DNA from: Cladobotryum mycophilum
Taxonomy: Eukaryota; Ascomycota; Sordariomycetes; Hypocreales; Hypocreaceae
NCBI GenBank assembly: GCA_036429605.1
Contig: JAVFKD010000016.1
Location: forward strand, 4,154,001-4,218,000
Reading direction: 5' to 3'
DNA length: 64,000 bases
Shown: positions 37,201 to 52,200 of the stretch, piece after piece
Layout: every line of letters starts with the position of its first letter
How positions within the stretch are numbered: position 1 is the first letter of the stretch
Program-made: the position numbers and the translations under genes
The notes under the pieces: model-generated
Told to the model about the DNA's origin: nothing
The model's input: the letters and a program-made list of their open reading frames with translations, nothing else
Databases searched by the model: none

Positions 37201-40200
37201 GCCCGAACCCGTTGAGCAATTAGTCCACGATATCTTCGCGCAACGGGTCCAAGAGCACCCCGAGTCATTAGCTATCGATGCTTGGGATGGTAAGCTTACA
37301 TACGCTCGGCTTGATGAATTGTCCACAAAGCTGGCTCATCAACTTGTGGCCTCTGGCGTTGCCGGCAGCATTGTGCCATTGATCTTTGAGAAATCAAAGT
37401 GGATGTCAGTCGCTGCCATGGCTGTCATGAAGGCAGGAGGAGCTTCCGTCAGTATCGACGTCAAACTGCCCGAAGAACGTATGCGCTCGGTTATTAGCCA
37501 GGTTACTCCCAAGGTCATTTTATCTTCAACAACAAAGGAGGACCTTGCCAATCGCCTCGGCGAATCCAATGTTCGAGTTATCAATGAGGCTTATATGAGC
37601 TCCCTGTCTGAGATTGATAGCACCAGTCAACTTCCTGTTGTTGATCCATCTGCTTTGTTGTACCTCGTCTTCACAAGTGGAAGTACTGGTACCCCCAAGG
37701 GTGTGATGATCACCCATGCCAACTTCAGCGCTGCTGCCAAGTACCAGCAAGAGGGTATGAGATTCAACAACAAGGAACGTGTCTTTGACTTCGTTTCATA
37801 CGCCTTTGACGTCAGTTGGTCCAACTTGCTGCAAACTCTGACTGCTGGTGCTTGTCTCTGCGTGCCCTCAGAAGAGGAACGATCTGATAATCTATCCGGC
37901 AGCCTCGAGACCTATGGTGTTACACTGCTCCACATCACTCCCTCAATGGCCCGTATCATCAAGCCCGAGGCCCTAGCCCGATTGTCCACCTTGATGCTTA
38001 TTGGTGAGGCTAGTCTTCCTAGTGATGCGTTCTTGGCTGGCGACAAGGCAGTTGTGTTGGACACCTACGGTCCTGCAGAATGCACACCAGTCGCCACTAT
38101 TGCGGATATGAGTGAAGAGGGCACAGGTATTGGTCTTGGATTTGGTCTCTGCACTTGGGTTGTTGATCCCAATACTTTGATGCCTGCACCGATCGGCACG
38201 ATTGGTGAGCTCTGGCTCGAAGGCCCTCCAGTTGGTGCAGGTTATTTGAACAACAAGGAGAAGACTGATGCAGCCTTCGTTGAGAGCCCTGAATGGCTGG
38301 TCAACGGTACTCTAGACCACGCAGGCAGACACGGCCGTATGTATCGCACTGGTGATTTGGTGCGCTATAACGAAGACGGGACCCTTATCTTCGTTGGCCG
38401 CAAGGATACTCAGGTCAAGATCCGAGGACAACGTCTTGAGCTCGGCGAGGTTGAACACCACGTCGGAAAGGCCCTTGATGTGATTGTTTCTAATGCTCAG
38501 ATCGTTGGTGAAGCTGTCAAGCCTCAAGATGCTGCCAACGCAACCCTTGTCGTCTTCGTTTCCCTTGAGGCCGCCGCTGATATGACCGAGGACGAGCACA
38601 AGGAAGCTGTCCAGGCTGCTACCAAGGATCTGAATAGTGAATTGGCACAGATCCTGCCATCTTATATGCTTCCTTATGCGTATATCCCAGTGCAGAATAT
38701 GCCTTTGACTGCCTCCGGAAAGACTGATCGTCTCACGCTTCGCAGTATCGGAGCTTCATTCACCATGGCAGAGCTGGCAGAGTCTAGCGGAGAGACTGAG
38801 GATGCCGCACGACGAGCCCCGGAAACCGAATCGGAACGTCTCATTCAGGGTCTTTGGGCAGAGGTTTTGCGTATTCCTGCCGATACCATCAGCGCCGAGG
38901 ACAACTTCTTCCGCATTGGTGGTGATTCTATTGGCGCAATGCGACTTGCCAGCAAGGCTCGTGACAATAACCTCAACATTAGCGTGCGAGACATTTTCCA
39001 GAATCCTATTTTGCAGAACCTTGCCGCCTTGGAAGCCTCTTCTTCTCCCGTTGTCGAGCAGGCCAAAATTGCTCCGTTCTCAATGCTGAACTCTGAAGTT
39101 GACCTTGATGCGGCCCGAAGCAAGATTGCGCTTGTTTGCCAAGTTGAAGAATCGCAGATTGTTGATATCCTCCCATGCACCCCTCTTCAGGAAGGTTTAC
39201 TCGCCCTCTCTGCTAAGCAGTCTGGCGAATATACTGGACGATTCATCTTCAAGGCGCAAAAGGATGTTGACTTTAACAAGCTTCGAGCTTCTTGGGATCT
39301 CGTCGTGTCTGCTAACCCCATTTTGAGAACTCGCATTGTCAACCTTCCCGCCCAGGGTCTTGCTCAAGTCATTCTTGATGAGCCTGCTCAATGGACCGAA
39401 GATATTGAGATATCTACCCTCTTAAAGCGTGACCCCAACTCCGCTGGTCTTGGTACTCGACTTGCAACCTACTTTTTGACCAACGCCGATGAACATGGTG
39501 ATCGATTCTTTGTGTGGGAAATGCATCACGCCGCTTACGACGCCTGGTCCATTCCTCTTCTCCTTGAACAAGTAGAGAAGCATTATTTCGAGGAGACTGT
39601 CGAGCCTGTTGAGTCTATGAAACCATTCATCAAGTACATCACCGACCGCGATGAGGTTGAAACATCTTCCTTCTGGAATGCTCAGTTCCCTAGCATGGAG
39701 GGAGCCCATTTCCCAGCTCCCAAGACTGGAACCACATACCCTACCGTTGACGATGAGGTCAATTTCACTGTTCAAAGCCTTGACTGGCGTCAGGGAGAAT
39801 ACACCGCAGCGACTCTTGTTCGAGCTGCTTGGTCTCTCGTGGCAGCGCGACATGCAGGCTCAAGCGAGGCTCTATTTGGTGTGACAATTTCAGGCCGTCA
39901 AATTCCAGTCAATGGAATTGAGAGAATGGCTGGCCCTGCCATCGCCACCTTGCCCATCCGAGTCCCGTTGGACTGGGACAGCAGCATCAACCAGCTCTTG
40001 GAATCTGTTCAGCGCCAAACCGTAGATATGATGCCATTTGAACAAACCGGTCTCCAGCAGATTCGCCGCATCAGCCAAGAAGCTGCCTGGGCTTGCGACT
40101 TCCAAACTCTCTTATCTATTGAGCTCGCGGACAAGGACGCCGACGCAACACCTAGACTCCTTTCAGACGCCACATCTTCGGGCACTCAGGACTGGAAGGG

Positions 40201-43200
40201 CTTCGGCTCATATCCCCTGTTTGTCCTCTGTACTGTTGAGGCAGACAACATCCGCCTGCGAATTGGTTTCGACTCCAGATTCATTGGAAAGCCGCAGGTT
40301 ACCCGACTGGCTAACCATCTTGACCGTGTTCTTCATCAATTGTGCGAGACTAATCAAGCCTCAGAGAAGCTGCTGACTCTCGCAAGCATGGCGCCAACCG
40401 ATCTTGACCAAGTCTGGGCATGGAATGAAACAGTCCCAACGGCTGTTGAAACTTGCATCCACGACATTATTGCCCAGCGAGCCCAGGAGCACCCAGAGGC
40501 AGAGGCTATTTCTGCTTGGGATGGTAGCTTGACATACCAACAGCTCGATGAGCTTTCTACCGTCCTTGCACATCAGCTCGTCGAAAGCGGTGTTGCCCCA
40601 GGTGTCATCGTTCCCTTGCTTTTCGAGAAATCCATGTGGATGGCAGTCTCAGCCCTGGCCGTTATGAAGGCTGGAGCTGCTTCCGTTGCCATGGATGATG
40701 CGCAGCCAGAGCAGCGACTCCAGTCAATTGTCCAGCAAGTCTCACCAATTGTCATTTTGGCCTCCGTGAAGAACGAGGGCCTGGCACAACAGCTTGGCAA
40801 TTACGCCATCAAGATCGTTGGTCAATCACAACTTGATGAGGCCAAGGCTCAACAACCTACCAGCGAGTTGCCAGTCGTCAGTTCTACCAATATCCTTTAT
40901 ATCAATTTCACCTCCGGCAGTACCGGTACCCCCAAGGGCGTTTTGATCTCGCACCAAAATTTCAGCAGCTCTGTTGTCTATCAGCAAGAGACCTACGGCG
41001 TTACCCGCGACTCTCGCGTCTTTGACTTTTCATCCTATGCTTTTGATGCCTCTTGGCTCAATCTGCTGCACGCCCTTACCGCTGGTGGTTGCTTGTGTAT
41101 TCCATCTGCACTGGAGCGCCAGAACGATCTTGCAGGATGTTTCACCAAGTACAATGTCACATTTGTTCTGCTTACACCCTCAGTTGCTCGTCTGCTCAAG
41201 CCTAGCGACCTCGCAGGCGTCTCCACTCTGGTTCTTGGTGGTGAGGCATCTTTGCCTGGCGACGCCTCTTTGGCTGAGACCGCGCAAGTCAAGAACGCTT
41301 ATGGTCCAGCTGAATGTACCCCCATGACCGCCATTGGTACACTCCACGCTGGCTCTGAGGAAGTCGACATTGGTCGTGGTCTGGGTTCTTGCACTTGGGT
41401 GGTTGACCCTCACAACAACACTCTAGTTCCCATTGGTACCATTGGTGAACTGTGGGTTGAAGGTCCTATCGTTGGACAGGGCTACCTCAACGAGCCAGAA
41501 AAGACGGCTGCCGCTTTCATCAACAACCCTGAGTGGTTGCTGCGAGGTTCTTCTACTCAGCCCGGACGTAGTGGCCGTCTTTATCGCACTGGTGATCTAG
41601 TTCGCTACAACAAGGAGGGAAAGCTTGTGTATGCCGGCCGTAAGGACACCCAAGTCAAGATCCGAGGACAACGTGTAGAGCTTGACGAGGTCGAAGTTCA
41701 TGTCAAGAAGCTTCTCCAGGAATCCGTCGCCAAGGGGACAGTCCGCGTCGTCGCAGATGCTATCCGCCCCAAGGATGCTGCTAATGCTATCCTTGTTGCC
41801 TTTGTCTCCATGGAATCTGCAGAAGGCTCATACACCGAAGAGGAGCATAGCCAAGCTGTCAGCAAGGCAACCAAGGGATTGACAGAGCGCCTGGAGCAAC
41901 TGTTGCCCGTCTACATGGTTCCTTTCGCCTTCATCCCCATCACTGCCCTCCCTATGACTGCCACTGGAAAGACTGATCGCCGTCGCCTCCAAGCCATCGG
42001 CGCGTCTTTCACTGCTACTGATCTTGCAGTGTTCAGTCAGCTAAACAGCGGCGACAGACGTGCTCCAGAGACAGAGGCTGAGAAGTTTATGCAGTCACTC
42101 TGGGCTGATATCCTGCATGTAGCTGTTGATAGCATTAGTGCTGATGACCATTTCTTCCGCTTGGGTGGTGATTCTATTACCGCGATGAGGCTTGTCAGCA
42201 AGGCACGCGACAGCGGTGTCAACGTTACCGTTCAGGAGATTTTCAAGACCCCTATTCTGAGCCGTCTCGCCGCCTCATTGGACATTATTTCTGATGGCGT
42301 TGCTAGCGAATCAGTTAAGATTCTTCCCTTCTCGCTCTTAAAGTCTGAAATCAACGTCGAAGAAGCTCGTGCTCAAGCCGCTGAAGTGTGCGGCGTTGAT
42401 GCGTCACAGATCGTAGACTTGCTACCCTGCACACCACTTCAAGAAGGTTTGCTCGCCATCTCTATCCAGAAATCTGGTGAATATATGGGCAGGTTTATCC
42501 TTCAAATTAGCAAGGATGTTGATATTAACAAGCTGCGCGATGCTTGGAGCCAGGTCACAGCCTCCAATGCCATTCTGCGTACAAGAATTGTTAACGTTCC
42601 TCAACAAGGATTGGTTCAGGTTGTGCTCGATGAGGAAGCGCAGTGGTGTGAAAGTGTCAACTTTGAGGCGCTTCAAGATCGTAAACCATACCCTGCCAAC
42701 CTCGGAACACCTCTTGCCAATTTCCTTATTACCAACTCTAATGACAATGGCGACCGCTACTTCATGATGGAAATCCACCATGCTCTTTATGATGCATGGA
42801 CCCTCCCGCTGCTGCTTGAGCAGATGGAAAAGGCCTACTATGGAGAGGTCGTCGAGTCCCTTAACACTATGTCAGCCTTTATCAAGAACATTACCGAACG
42901 CGAGGAAGCTGAGACAACTGTGTTCTGGAAGAGCCAATTCCCTACCATTGAGGGATCTCATTTCCCTGCTTCCAAGACCACTACCACATCTTACTATCCT
43001 CAAGTGGATAACGAAGTCAAGGTGAATGTGGACAGCTTGAACTGGGGTCAGGGTGAATTCACTGCTTCAACCATCGTCCGAGCTGCCTGGTCAGTTGTCG
43101 TTGCCCAGAGCACTGGTTCCAACGAGGCCTTGTTTGGCGCAACAGTCTCAGGTCGTCAAGCTGCTGTTAGTGGAATCGAGCGCATGGCCGGACCTGCCAT

Positions 43201-46200
43201 TGCTACTCTACCCATGAGAGTTCCATTGACCTGGGAAACCAGTGCAAATGAGCTTCTGCAAGCCGTACAACAGCAAGCTATGGAAATGATTCCATTCGAG
43301 CAGACTGGTCTTCAGCAGATTCGTCGCATCAGCGATGAGGCTGCATGGGGATGTGACTTCCAGACCCTGGTTGTCATCCAACCTGCTGAAAAGGTTAGCG
43401 GTCTCTCCAACAGATTGTTCATTGAGACTGAAGCCACTGGCGATGAGGATGCTACTGAGAAGTGGAAGGGTTTCGGAACCTATCCTCTTATCCTTCTTTG
43501 CCAAATCCACGCTGATGGAGCTCGCATCAATCTCGGCTTTGACTCCAAGATTGTTGAGGCAGCTCAAGTTCAGCGTCTCGCTTACCAACTCGAGCACATG
43601 CTTCGTCAACTGTCCGACGTTGAGCAGGTGGAAGCCACTCTCCGCACAGTCGCCAGTGTCGGCAACCATGACCTTAGCACCATCTGGTCGTGGAATGCCA
43701 GTGTCCCCGAGCCGCTCGAGAAGACCGTTCTTGATCTCATCAATGTCAATATCCAGGCTCGGCCTGATGCAGAGGCCATCTGCGCTTGGGATGGCCAATT
43801 AACCTACAGGCAGCTTGATGAGCTCTCAACATCTCTTGCCTACCAGCTCGTTGACAAGGTCCAGTCCGGATCCATTGTCCCGCTCTACTTTGAAAAGTCA
43901 ATGTGGATGGCTGTTGCAGCCATTGCTGTTATGAAAGCCGGTGGAGCTTCGGTGGCTCTTGATATGAAGCAACCGGAAGAACGATTGCAGACAATTACTG
44001 CTCAAGTCCATCCTCAAATTGCTCTCTCCTCTGCTTCCAATGAGGCGGTAGCACAGCGACTTGCTGATTGTGCTGTTATCATTGTAACCGAATCTCAGAT
44101 TCAATCTTCCCAAGTCCAGCCTCAAGCATTACCGGTTGTGAAGCCATCTGATCTCATCTACTCGGTCTTTACTTCAGGCACTACCGGAACTCCCAAGGGT
44201 GTTTTGATCAACCACCGGAACTTCAGTAGTTCTATTCTGTACCAACAAAAACTCTTTGGCTTTGCTGCCGACTCTCGAGTGTTCGATTTCTCATCGTATG
44301 CCTTCGACGCAGCCTGGTTTAACCTTTTCAACACCCTTACTGTTGGTGGTTGTCTTTGCATTCCCTCTGACCTGGAGCGTGAGAATAACCCTGCAGAGTC
44401 TCTGGCCAAGTATAACGTGACTTATGCAGTGTTTACACCGTCCCTCGCGCGAGCCATCGGTCCCGATACCCTTTCCAAGTTGACTACTCTCTGCCTTGTT
44501 GGTGAGGCATCTTTGATGAGCGATAAGGCCCTTGGTGGAGGAAAGGCTACTGTCAAGAATGCCTACGGTCCAGCCGAATGTACCCCTGGTGCTGCCATTG
44601 GTGGCTTCGAGGGTGACAACGTTTCAATCGGCAGTGGTGCCGGTGCTTGCACATGGGTTGTGAATGCTGAAGACCCTACTAAACTTGTCCCTGTTGGTTC
44701 AGTCGGTGAGCTTTGGCTCGAAGGTCCTATTGTCGGCCAGGGCTATCTCAATGACTCTGAGAAGACTGCCGCCTCCTTTGTCCAAGATCCCGAATGGCTG
44801 CTTCGTGGAGGTGCAGGTCAGCCTGGGCGCAACGGTCGTCTTTATCGAACCGGTGATTTGGTCAAGTATAACGAAGACGGATCACTCGTTTATGTCGGTC
44901 GTACGGGCACGCAGGTCAAGATTCGTGGACAGCGTGTTGAACTTGGCGAAGTTGAACACCATGTTCTCGAGGCTCTCAATATTGAAAAGGACAACAGGGG
45001 CAACTTGCAAGTCATTGCTGAGACCTTGCGCGCCAAAGACTCGGGAAGCCTCATTCTCGTTGCATTTATCTCTCTGCATGCCGCAGCAGACATGAGCGAA
45101 GATGGCCATAAGAACGCCGTCCGTGCTGCTACTGTTGGTGTCACAGACCGTTTGGCAAAGGTTCTCCCTTCTTACATGGTTCCCAATGCATTCATCCCTA
45201 TGCAAAACATTCCCCTGGCTACTACCGGTAAAACAGACCGACGACGACTCCAGACCATAGGCCTTGATCTGTGGCTGCAATTCCGCAATACCTCTGACGA
45301 CAATGAGACTGATGATATTGCAGCTCCTGCTAACGAGGTTGAAAGAATTCTCCAAGAGGTCTGGATGTCAGTTCTTAACTTGACCGCAGCCGAGACTTCC
45401 GTTTTGAAGCCCTTTACCAGACTTGGCGGTGATTCCATCACTGCTATGCAAGTCGTTTCCCAGTGTCGGGCTCACCACATCAGCGTCACAGTTGGGGACG
45501 TCCTCCAATCCAAGACAATCCGAAAACTCGCTGCCATTTGCGAAATCAACGTAGCAGATGAAGAACCGGCTGCACAGAATTGGGTTGATGAAGAGGCTGA
45601 TGCCTCGACATCGTTCGGTCTGTCTCCCATTCAGCAAATGTTCTTTGATATGCAGGATGGTCTACAACATTACAACCAAGCCTTTACTCTCGAAATCACC
45701 AAGCAGGTTCCTGTTGCTACCCTGAAGGCTGCCATGGGAGCTATTGTCAGCCGCCACCCCATGCTTCGCGCGCGTTACCAGAGGGATGACGACTGTATCT
45801 GGCAACAGAGCATCGCTAATGATGATGAGTCTGCTTTTGCTTTCGTTGAACACACTGTCAATGACAAGTCCGCTCTTCTTAGCATTGCCCAAGAAAGACA
45901 GTCTAGCCTTGATATTACAAATGGGCCAGTCTTTGCTTGCGATCTTTTCACCTTGCCCGAAGACAAGCAGATTGTCGTCTTTACCGCTCACCACTTGGTT
46001 ATTGATCTCGTTTCTTGGCGTATCATCTGGAATGACGTTGAAGTCTCCCTCAAGCGCGGAAGTCTGTCTCAACAGAAGCCTGTATCCTTCCTCAAATGGG
46101 CTCAGCACCAGAGCGAGGTTGGTAAAGAACTTACCGCAGCTCAAGTGCTTCCATTCTCTGTCCCTGAGCCTGATCTAGCATTCTGGGATATGCAAGCTTC

Positions 46201-49200
46201 ACGAAACCCATTCAGCGACTCTGTTGAGTGGCTTTCTAGTTTGAACCAGAGCGCCACCGCATTGCTTCTTGGCGACAGCAACGAGGCTCTGCGAACTGAT
46301 ACACTTGATGTTCTTCTTGGCGCTATCGTGTACTCCTTTGCTCAAAACTTCCCCGAGAGGTCTGTTCCCGCTGTTCATCTTGAGGGTCACGGCAGAGAGA
46401 AACTCGATACGCGTCCGTCTCCTGATCTCTCCGGAACAGTTGGGTGGTTTACTACTGTCTATCCTGTCCCTGTTTCCATCACTGCCAGCAGTAACATTGT
46501 TGATGCCATCAAATTAGCCAAGGACACAAGGCGAAATGTCCCGGCCAACGGTCTACCATACTTTACTCGCCGCTATCATAATGAAGAAGGCCGAGCAGAC
46601 CTTGGCCAGGGCATCACTGAGATCCTGTTCAATTTCACTGGTGCATACCAGCAACTTGAGAGAGACGATGCGCTCTTTAGAGAGGTTACCTTTGAAAATG
46701 GTCAGCAACTGTCTCAAGTAGCAGGATCAGCCCAGCGAACGTCTTTAATCGACATCACTGCAGGTGTTGAAGACGGACAGCTTCTCTTCTCATTCCGTGT
46801 TCACAAGGACATGAAGCATCAAGAACGTCTTCACCAATGGTTCCAGAGCTTTGCCAATACCTTGGAATTCACTGCCAAGACCCTCATGCATACGTCTCCC
46901 ATGTTGACTCTTAATGATATTCCTCTCCTCCCCATCTCTTACGCTGCATTGGACAGTCTCCATGAGCAGCTCTCTCAACAGAACATCAAGCCTGCCCAGG
47001 TCACTGATGTTTACCCCTGCACTCCCTTGCAAGAAGGTATGCTTCTTAGCGCTACCAAGGGAGAATCTTCTTATTCCAGCTACTGTATCTGGGATTGCGT
47101 TACCGATGGTCAGGGACGCAAGATCCTGCCATCTCGACTTGAGGCAGCCTGGAAGAAGGTAGTCAGCCGCCACACTATCCTATCTACTGTGTTCACAACA
47201 CACCCTGAAGGTGATGGATACATCCAAGTTGTCTTGTCAGACTTTGAAGGTCGTGTATCGCGTTTAACTTCTCTTGACAAGCCCGCTGCTGCCCTCAGCG
47301 CCCTTGACCGACCCGAATTCGCTGCCAACGAACCTCAAAACTCCTTCATCATCTGTCAAGCCGAAAGCGGAGAAGTTGCTTGCCGACTTGATATCAACCA
47401 CGCTCTCTCTGATGCATTCTCCCTTTCACTCATTGCTCAAGAGCTGATCGCCGCTTATGATGAGCAGGATCTTCCTGCAGCCCCCGGATTTGGCGAAGTT
47501 ATCCGCTACATCAACAAGACCTCCAAATTTGAAAGAGCCGCTTCTTGGGCCGCTCTGCTCAAAGGAGTGGATGTCTGCCAGTTCCCTACAAAAGCCAACT
47601 CCGCCGAGGACTCGCATGGCTTCTTCCCGGTTCCACCAAAGTACACCGCGGAAATTGCCGGATTCTGCAAGAAGCACGGTATTACTCGTGCAGTCTTCCT
47701 TCAAGTTGCCTGGGCCATGGTTCTGTCTCAGTTCACTGGTATGAAGGATGTTTGCTACGGTTATCTGGCATCGGGACGTGATGCGCCCGTCGACAAGGTT
47801 GATACCATCATTGGTCCTTTGGCCAACTTGATTATTGGCCGTGTTAAGCTGTACAGCTCCGCCAAGGAGGCCCTGGAAGCCACCTCAGAGGCATCAATCC
47901 AACACTTCTCTATTCAGCATGCCTCATTAGCTGAGATTCAGCATCAGCTTGGACACGCCGGAAAGACACTCTTCAATACTGCAATCTCAGTGCGGGAGAG
48001 TGATCGATTCGGAGGTAAAGACGAATCAAGCATGTCGCTTGTGCCATATGATGCCGAAGATCCCAATGAATTTGACCTGATCCTCAATGCAGTCATCATT
48101 GGAGATGAAATGGAAGTCGGCGTTCGATTCCGCCAGAGTCAAGTTACCCGGCAGGCTGTCGGTGAAGTCTGCAATTTCTTTGTCCAAGCCATTGATTGCC
48201 TGCTAGACTCAGTTGAAGATGATAAATCTGAGCCTTTGTACGACGGCTTCTTTGACAGAATTGTTGGTATGGATGAAGCCTCTACGGAGGCGTACTGGAA
48301 GTCTCAGTTTGAAGACTTGGAAAACACTCACTTCCCCTCGTCCAGGGTACCATCTCATATTCCTCAAGTCAACAGCGAGCTCACTATTTCTATCAATGAT
48401 CTCGCTTGGAATGAATGCGACTTTGCATCCACCATGCTTGTCAGGGCTGCATGGTCAAGTGTTGTGGCATTGGCGATTGGATCTCAGGAAGCACTGTTTG
48501 GAGTACCAGCTAACCAGCGTGCTCTGGCATCCTTGAGCGACAACAGCTCTATGGTACCAGTTCGAATTCGCCTCGACTGGGATAGTAGCGCGCAACAGCT
48601 CCTTGAGCAAGTCCAGGCTCAAGCCATGGCGATGGCGCCCTTTGAGAACTACAGCATCCAGCGCATTCGCCAGCTGAGCGAAGAGGCTACCTGGGCATGC
48701 GACTTCCAAACCCTGCTGATTATCAAGTCTACCGAGAACGAGACAGATGTGACAGACAGCAAAGCCCACTGGCAAGCCTTTGGCAATTATCCCGTCATTG
48801 TTGACTGCAGCGTTGGCGCCAATGGTCTCTCCCTTCGAATTGGCTTTGACTCCAAGGTTATCCAAGAATCCAAGATCAAGCGAATTGCCGGCCAGTTTGA
48901 ACACGTGCTGTATCAGCTCTGTGATACAGCTCACCGACAGCAGAAGCTGAAGGAAGTGGTCGGCATCAGCCAAAAGGACCTTGAGGACGTCTGGACTTGG
49001 AACGCTGTTGTGCCACAGTCCAACGAAGTATGCGTTCATGACTTGATTTCCAAGATCGTTGAGGAGCAGCCTGAATCTCCCGCAATTTGCGCTTGGGACG
49101 GCAACCTGACTTACAGAGAGCTAGATAACCTATCCACCAACCTGGCACATCGCCTTGTCAAGAATGGTGTTAAGCCTGGTGTGATTGTACCTCTCTGCTT

Positions 49201-52200
49201 CGAGAAGTCTATGTGGACTCCTGTGGCTGCGCTCTCTGTCATGAAGGCGGGAGGATGTTGTGTTGCCCTAGACACAGCACAGCCTGAAGAGCGTCTTCGT
49301 GAAATTGTCTCGCAGGTGCAATCACCCTTGATCCTCTCATCAGCCGGCAGTGTTGGCCTAGCATGCCGCCTGAATGCTAATGTCATGATTGTCGCACCTG
49401 GGCAACCAAAGTACTCCCCTGAGGAGCATGAAGCTCTGCCAGAAACAAGCCCATCTGACTTGCTTTATGCAGTCTTTACTTCTGGTACAACCGGCAAGCC
49501 TAAGGCTTGTCTTGTTGCTCATCGCAACTTTACCACTGGAGTGAGATGCCAGCGTGAGGCCCTTGGTCTTACTAACAAATCTCGAGTCTTTGACTACACA
49601 TCTTACTCCTTTGACATTTCTTGGCTCAACTGCCTGGCCACTCTAACAGCTGGTGCCTGTCTCTGTATTCCTTCTGCGAGCGAGAGACAAAACGACCCAT
49701 CTGGCTGTCTTGAGAAGTACAATGTCACATTCTGGAATTTAACCCCCTCTCTCGCACGTGTCATTGACCCCGTAGCACTCTCCAAGCTTACCACTATTGT
49801 TTACGCCGGCGAAGCCGTTCTTCCAAGCGACGTGGCTCTTGCTGGCGACAAGACAGTCGTCAAGAACGGCTACGGACCAGCAGAGTGCACACCTCTTAGC
49901 ACAATTGGAGACATGACTGTGTCCAACGTCTCAATTGGTAGAGGACGCGGTACCTGCACGTGGGTAGTTGACGCCGAGAACCCTGAGCTTCTTGTGCCCA
50001 TCGGAACAGCTGGTGAGCTGTGGATTGAAGGACCTCTTGTCGGACAGGGATATTTGAATAACCCTGAAAAGACTACTGAAGTCTTTGTAGAGAACCCTGC
50101 CTGGCTTTTGCGTGGTACTGAACAGCAGCCAGGGCGCAGCGGGCGCATGTATCGCACTGGTGACTTGGTTCGCTACAACGAAGATGGATCTCTCGCCTAC
50201 ATTGGCCGCAAGGATACTCAAGTTAAGATCCGCGGCCAACGTGTTGAACTTGGCGAGGTCGAGGTCCATGTTCACGAGGTGCTCGGTGAACTTGATGAGA
50301 CCCTCAAGGGCGATGTTCGTGTTACTGGTGATACCATCCGACTTTCAGAGACCTCCAGCCCTGCTCTTATTGTCTACTTGACATTCAAGGGTCCCAGAGC
50401 TGAAGACCACGATGCTGCTGTGCAAAACATCACGGATGCTCTGAATGATCGCCTTGAGCAGCTGCTGCCAGCATACATGGTGCCAACACTCTATGTACCA
50501 GTTCACACTGTCCCCATGACAATTAACGGCAAGGTTGATCGACGTAAGCTTCGTGAGGTGGCTCTCTCTTGGCTACAGCGCGCCAATTCTTCCGAGAATC
50601 ATCAACATGCAGGCCCTACCAACGAGATCGAGCGCACTCTCCAGAAGATCTGGATGTCTGTCCTCAACCTCTCAGACAATGAGGTTCCCATCAACAAGGC
50701 CTTCACCAAGATTGGCGGTGACTCGATTACAGCCATGCAAGTCGTTTCTCAATGCCGAAAGCAGAAGATCACTATTACAGTTCGCGACTTGCTCCAATCT
50801 GGTACCATTCAGAAGCTTGCCAGCACTTGCAAGATCATTTCTGATGACCAGCAGGTGGATCGCAACTGGGGGAAGGATGTCAAAGTCATGAAGCCTTTCG
50901 GCCTCTCCCCCGTTCAACAAATGTTCTTTGATATGCACCCCCAGGGCTTGAACCATTTCAACCAGAGTTTCGTTCTCGAGATTACCCGCCACGTCCAGAC
51001 CACTGCCTTGAGAAACGCTTTGCAAGCAACCGTCAGTCGCCACGCTATGCTTCGTGCACGATTCTTGCAGACCAACGGCGTCTGGGAACAACAGATTGCT
51101 GAGGATAACACAGATGCCTTTGCAATGGTTGAGCACTCTGTCATGAGTCTATCTGACGCCGGAGCAATTGCTCAACAGAGACAAGAACAATTAGACATTG
51201 TCAACGGTCCCGTTTTTGCCGCCGATCTGATCAGCATTGCAGGCCGACAAGTCCTTGTCCTGACCGGACACCACCTGATCATCGATTTGGTGTCTTGGAG
51301 AATCATTTGGGCTCATATTGAAGAGCATTTGGAGTCGGGTAGCTTCGATGCCGAGCATGTCATTTCTTTCCCTGCCTGGATCCAGATGCAGACTGAATTT
51401 GGTCGCACTTTGGATCCCGAAACTGTCCTTCCAGCCTACATCCCACCAGCCGAAATTGACTTCTGGGGCGTCTCCTTGTCTGAGAATACCATGAGCAAGG
51501 CCGATAGTCACGTCGTTACCTTGAACCAGGATGCTACCAACCTGCTTCTTGGCGAAGCCAACAATGCCTTCCGCAGTGAGCCAACGGACATTCTTCTTGG
51601 CGCATTGTTCCACTCATTCTCCCAAAGCTTCCCTGATCGATCTGTCCCAACCGTCTTCATCGAGAGCCACGGCAGAGAACCTGCTGATAGCCTAGATGTC
51701 AATCTATCCGGCACTGTTGGCTGGTTTACTACCCTGCATCCCGTCTCCGTTCAGCTGATGTCTGATGACACAGCTGTCGACTCCCTCCGACTCGCCAAGG
51801 ACACCCGTCGCCAGATTCCTGGCAAGGGCCAGCCCTACTTCGCCAGCCGATACTACAGTGAGGTAGGTGCTGAGATCTTCCAAGAACATGATGCAAGAGA
51901 AATTCTCTTCAACTTCACTGGACGATTCCAGCAGCTCGAAAGCGACGATGCCTTGTTCAAGCAGATCGATCTGTTTGGAGAGGGCGACTATCTCAATGAA
52001 GCCTCGCCATTGACGCAACGAATGGCGCTTATTGAGATTAACACCGGTGTAGAGGAGGGTAAACTGTTTGTCTCATTCCGAATTAACCGCGAGATGAATC
52101 ACCTCGACCGACTGCAGCAATGGATTCAAGACTTTGCCAAGGCCCTCGAGTCTCAGGTCCAGAGCTTGGCACAAATGCCATCTGCTTTCACTCTGGGTGA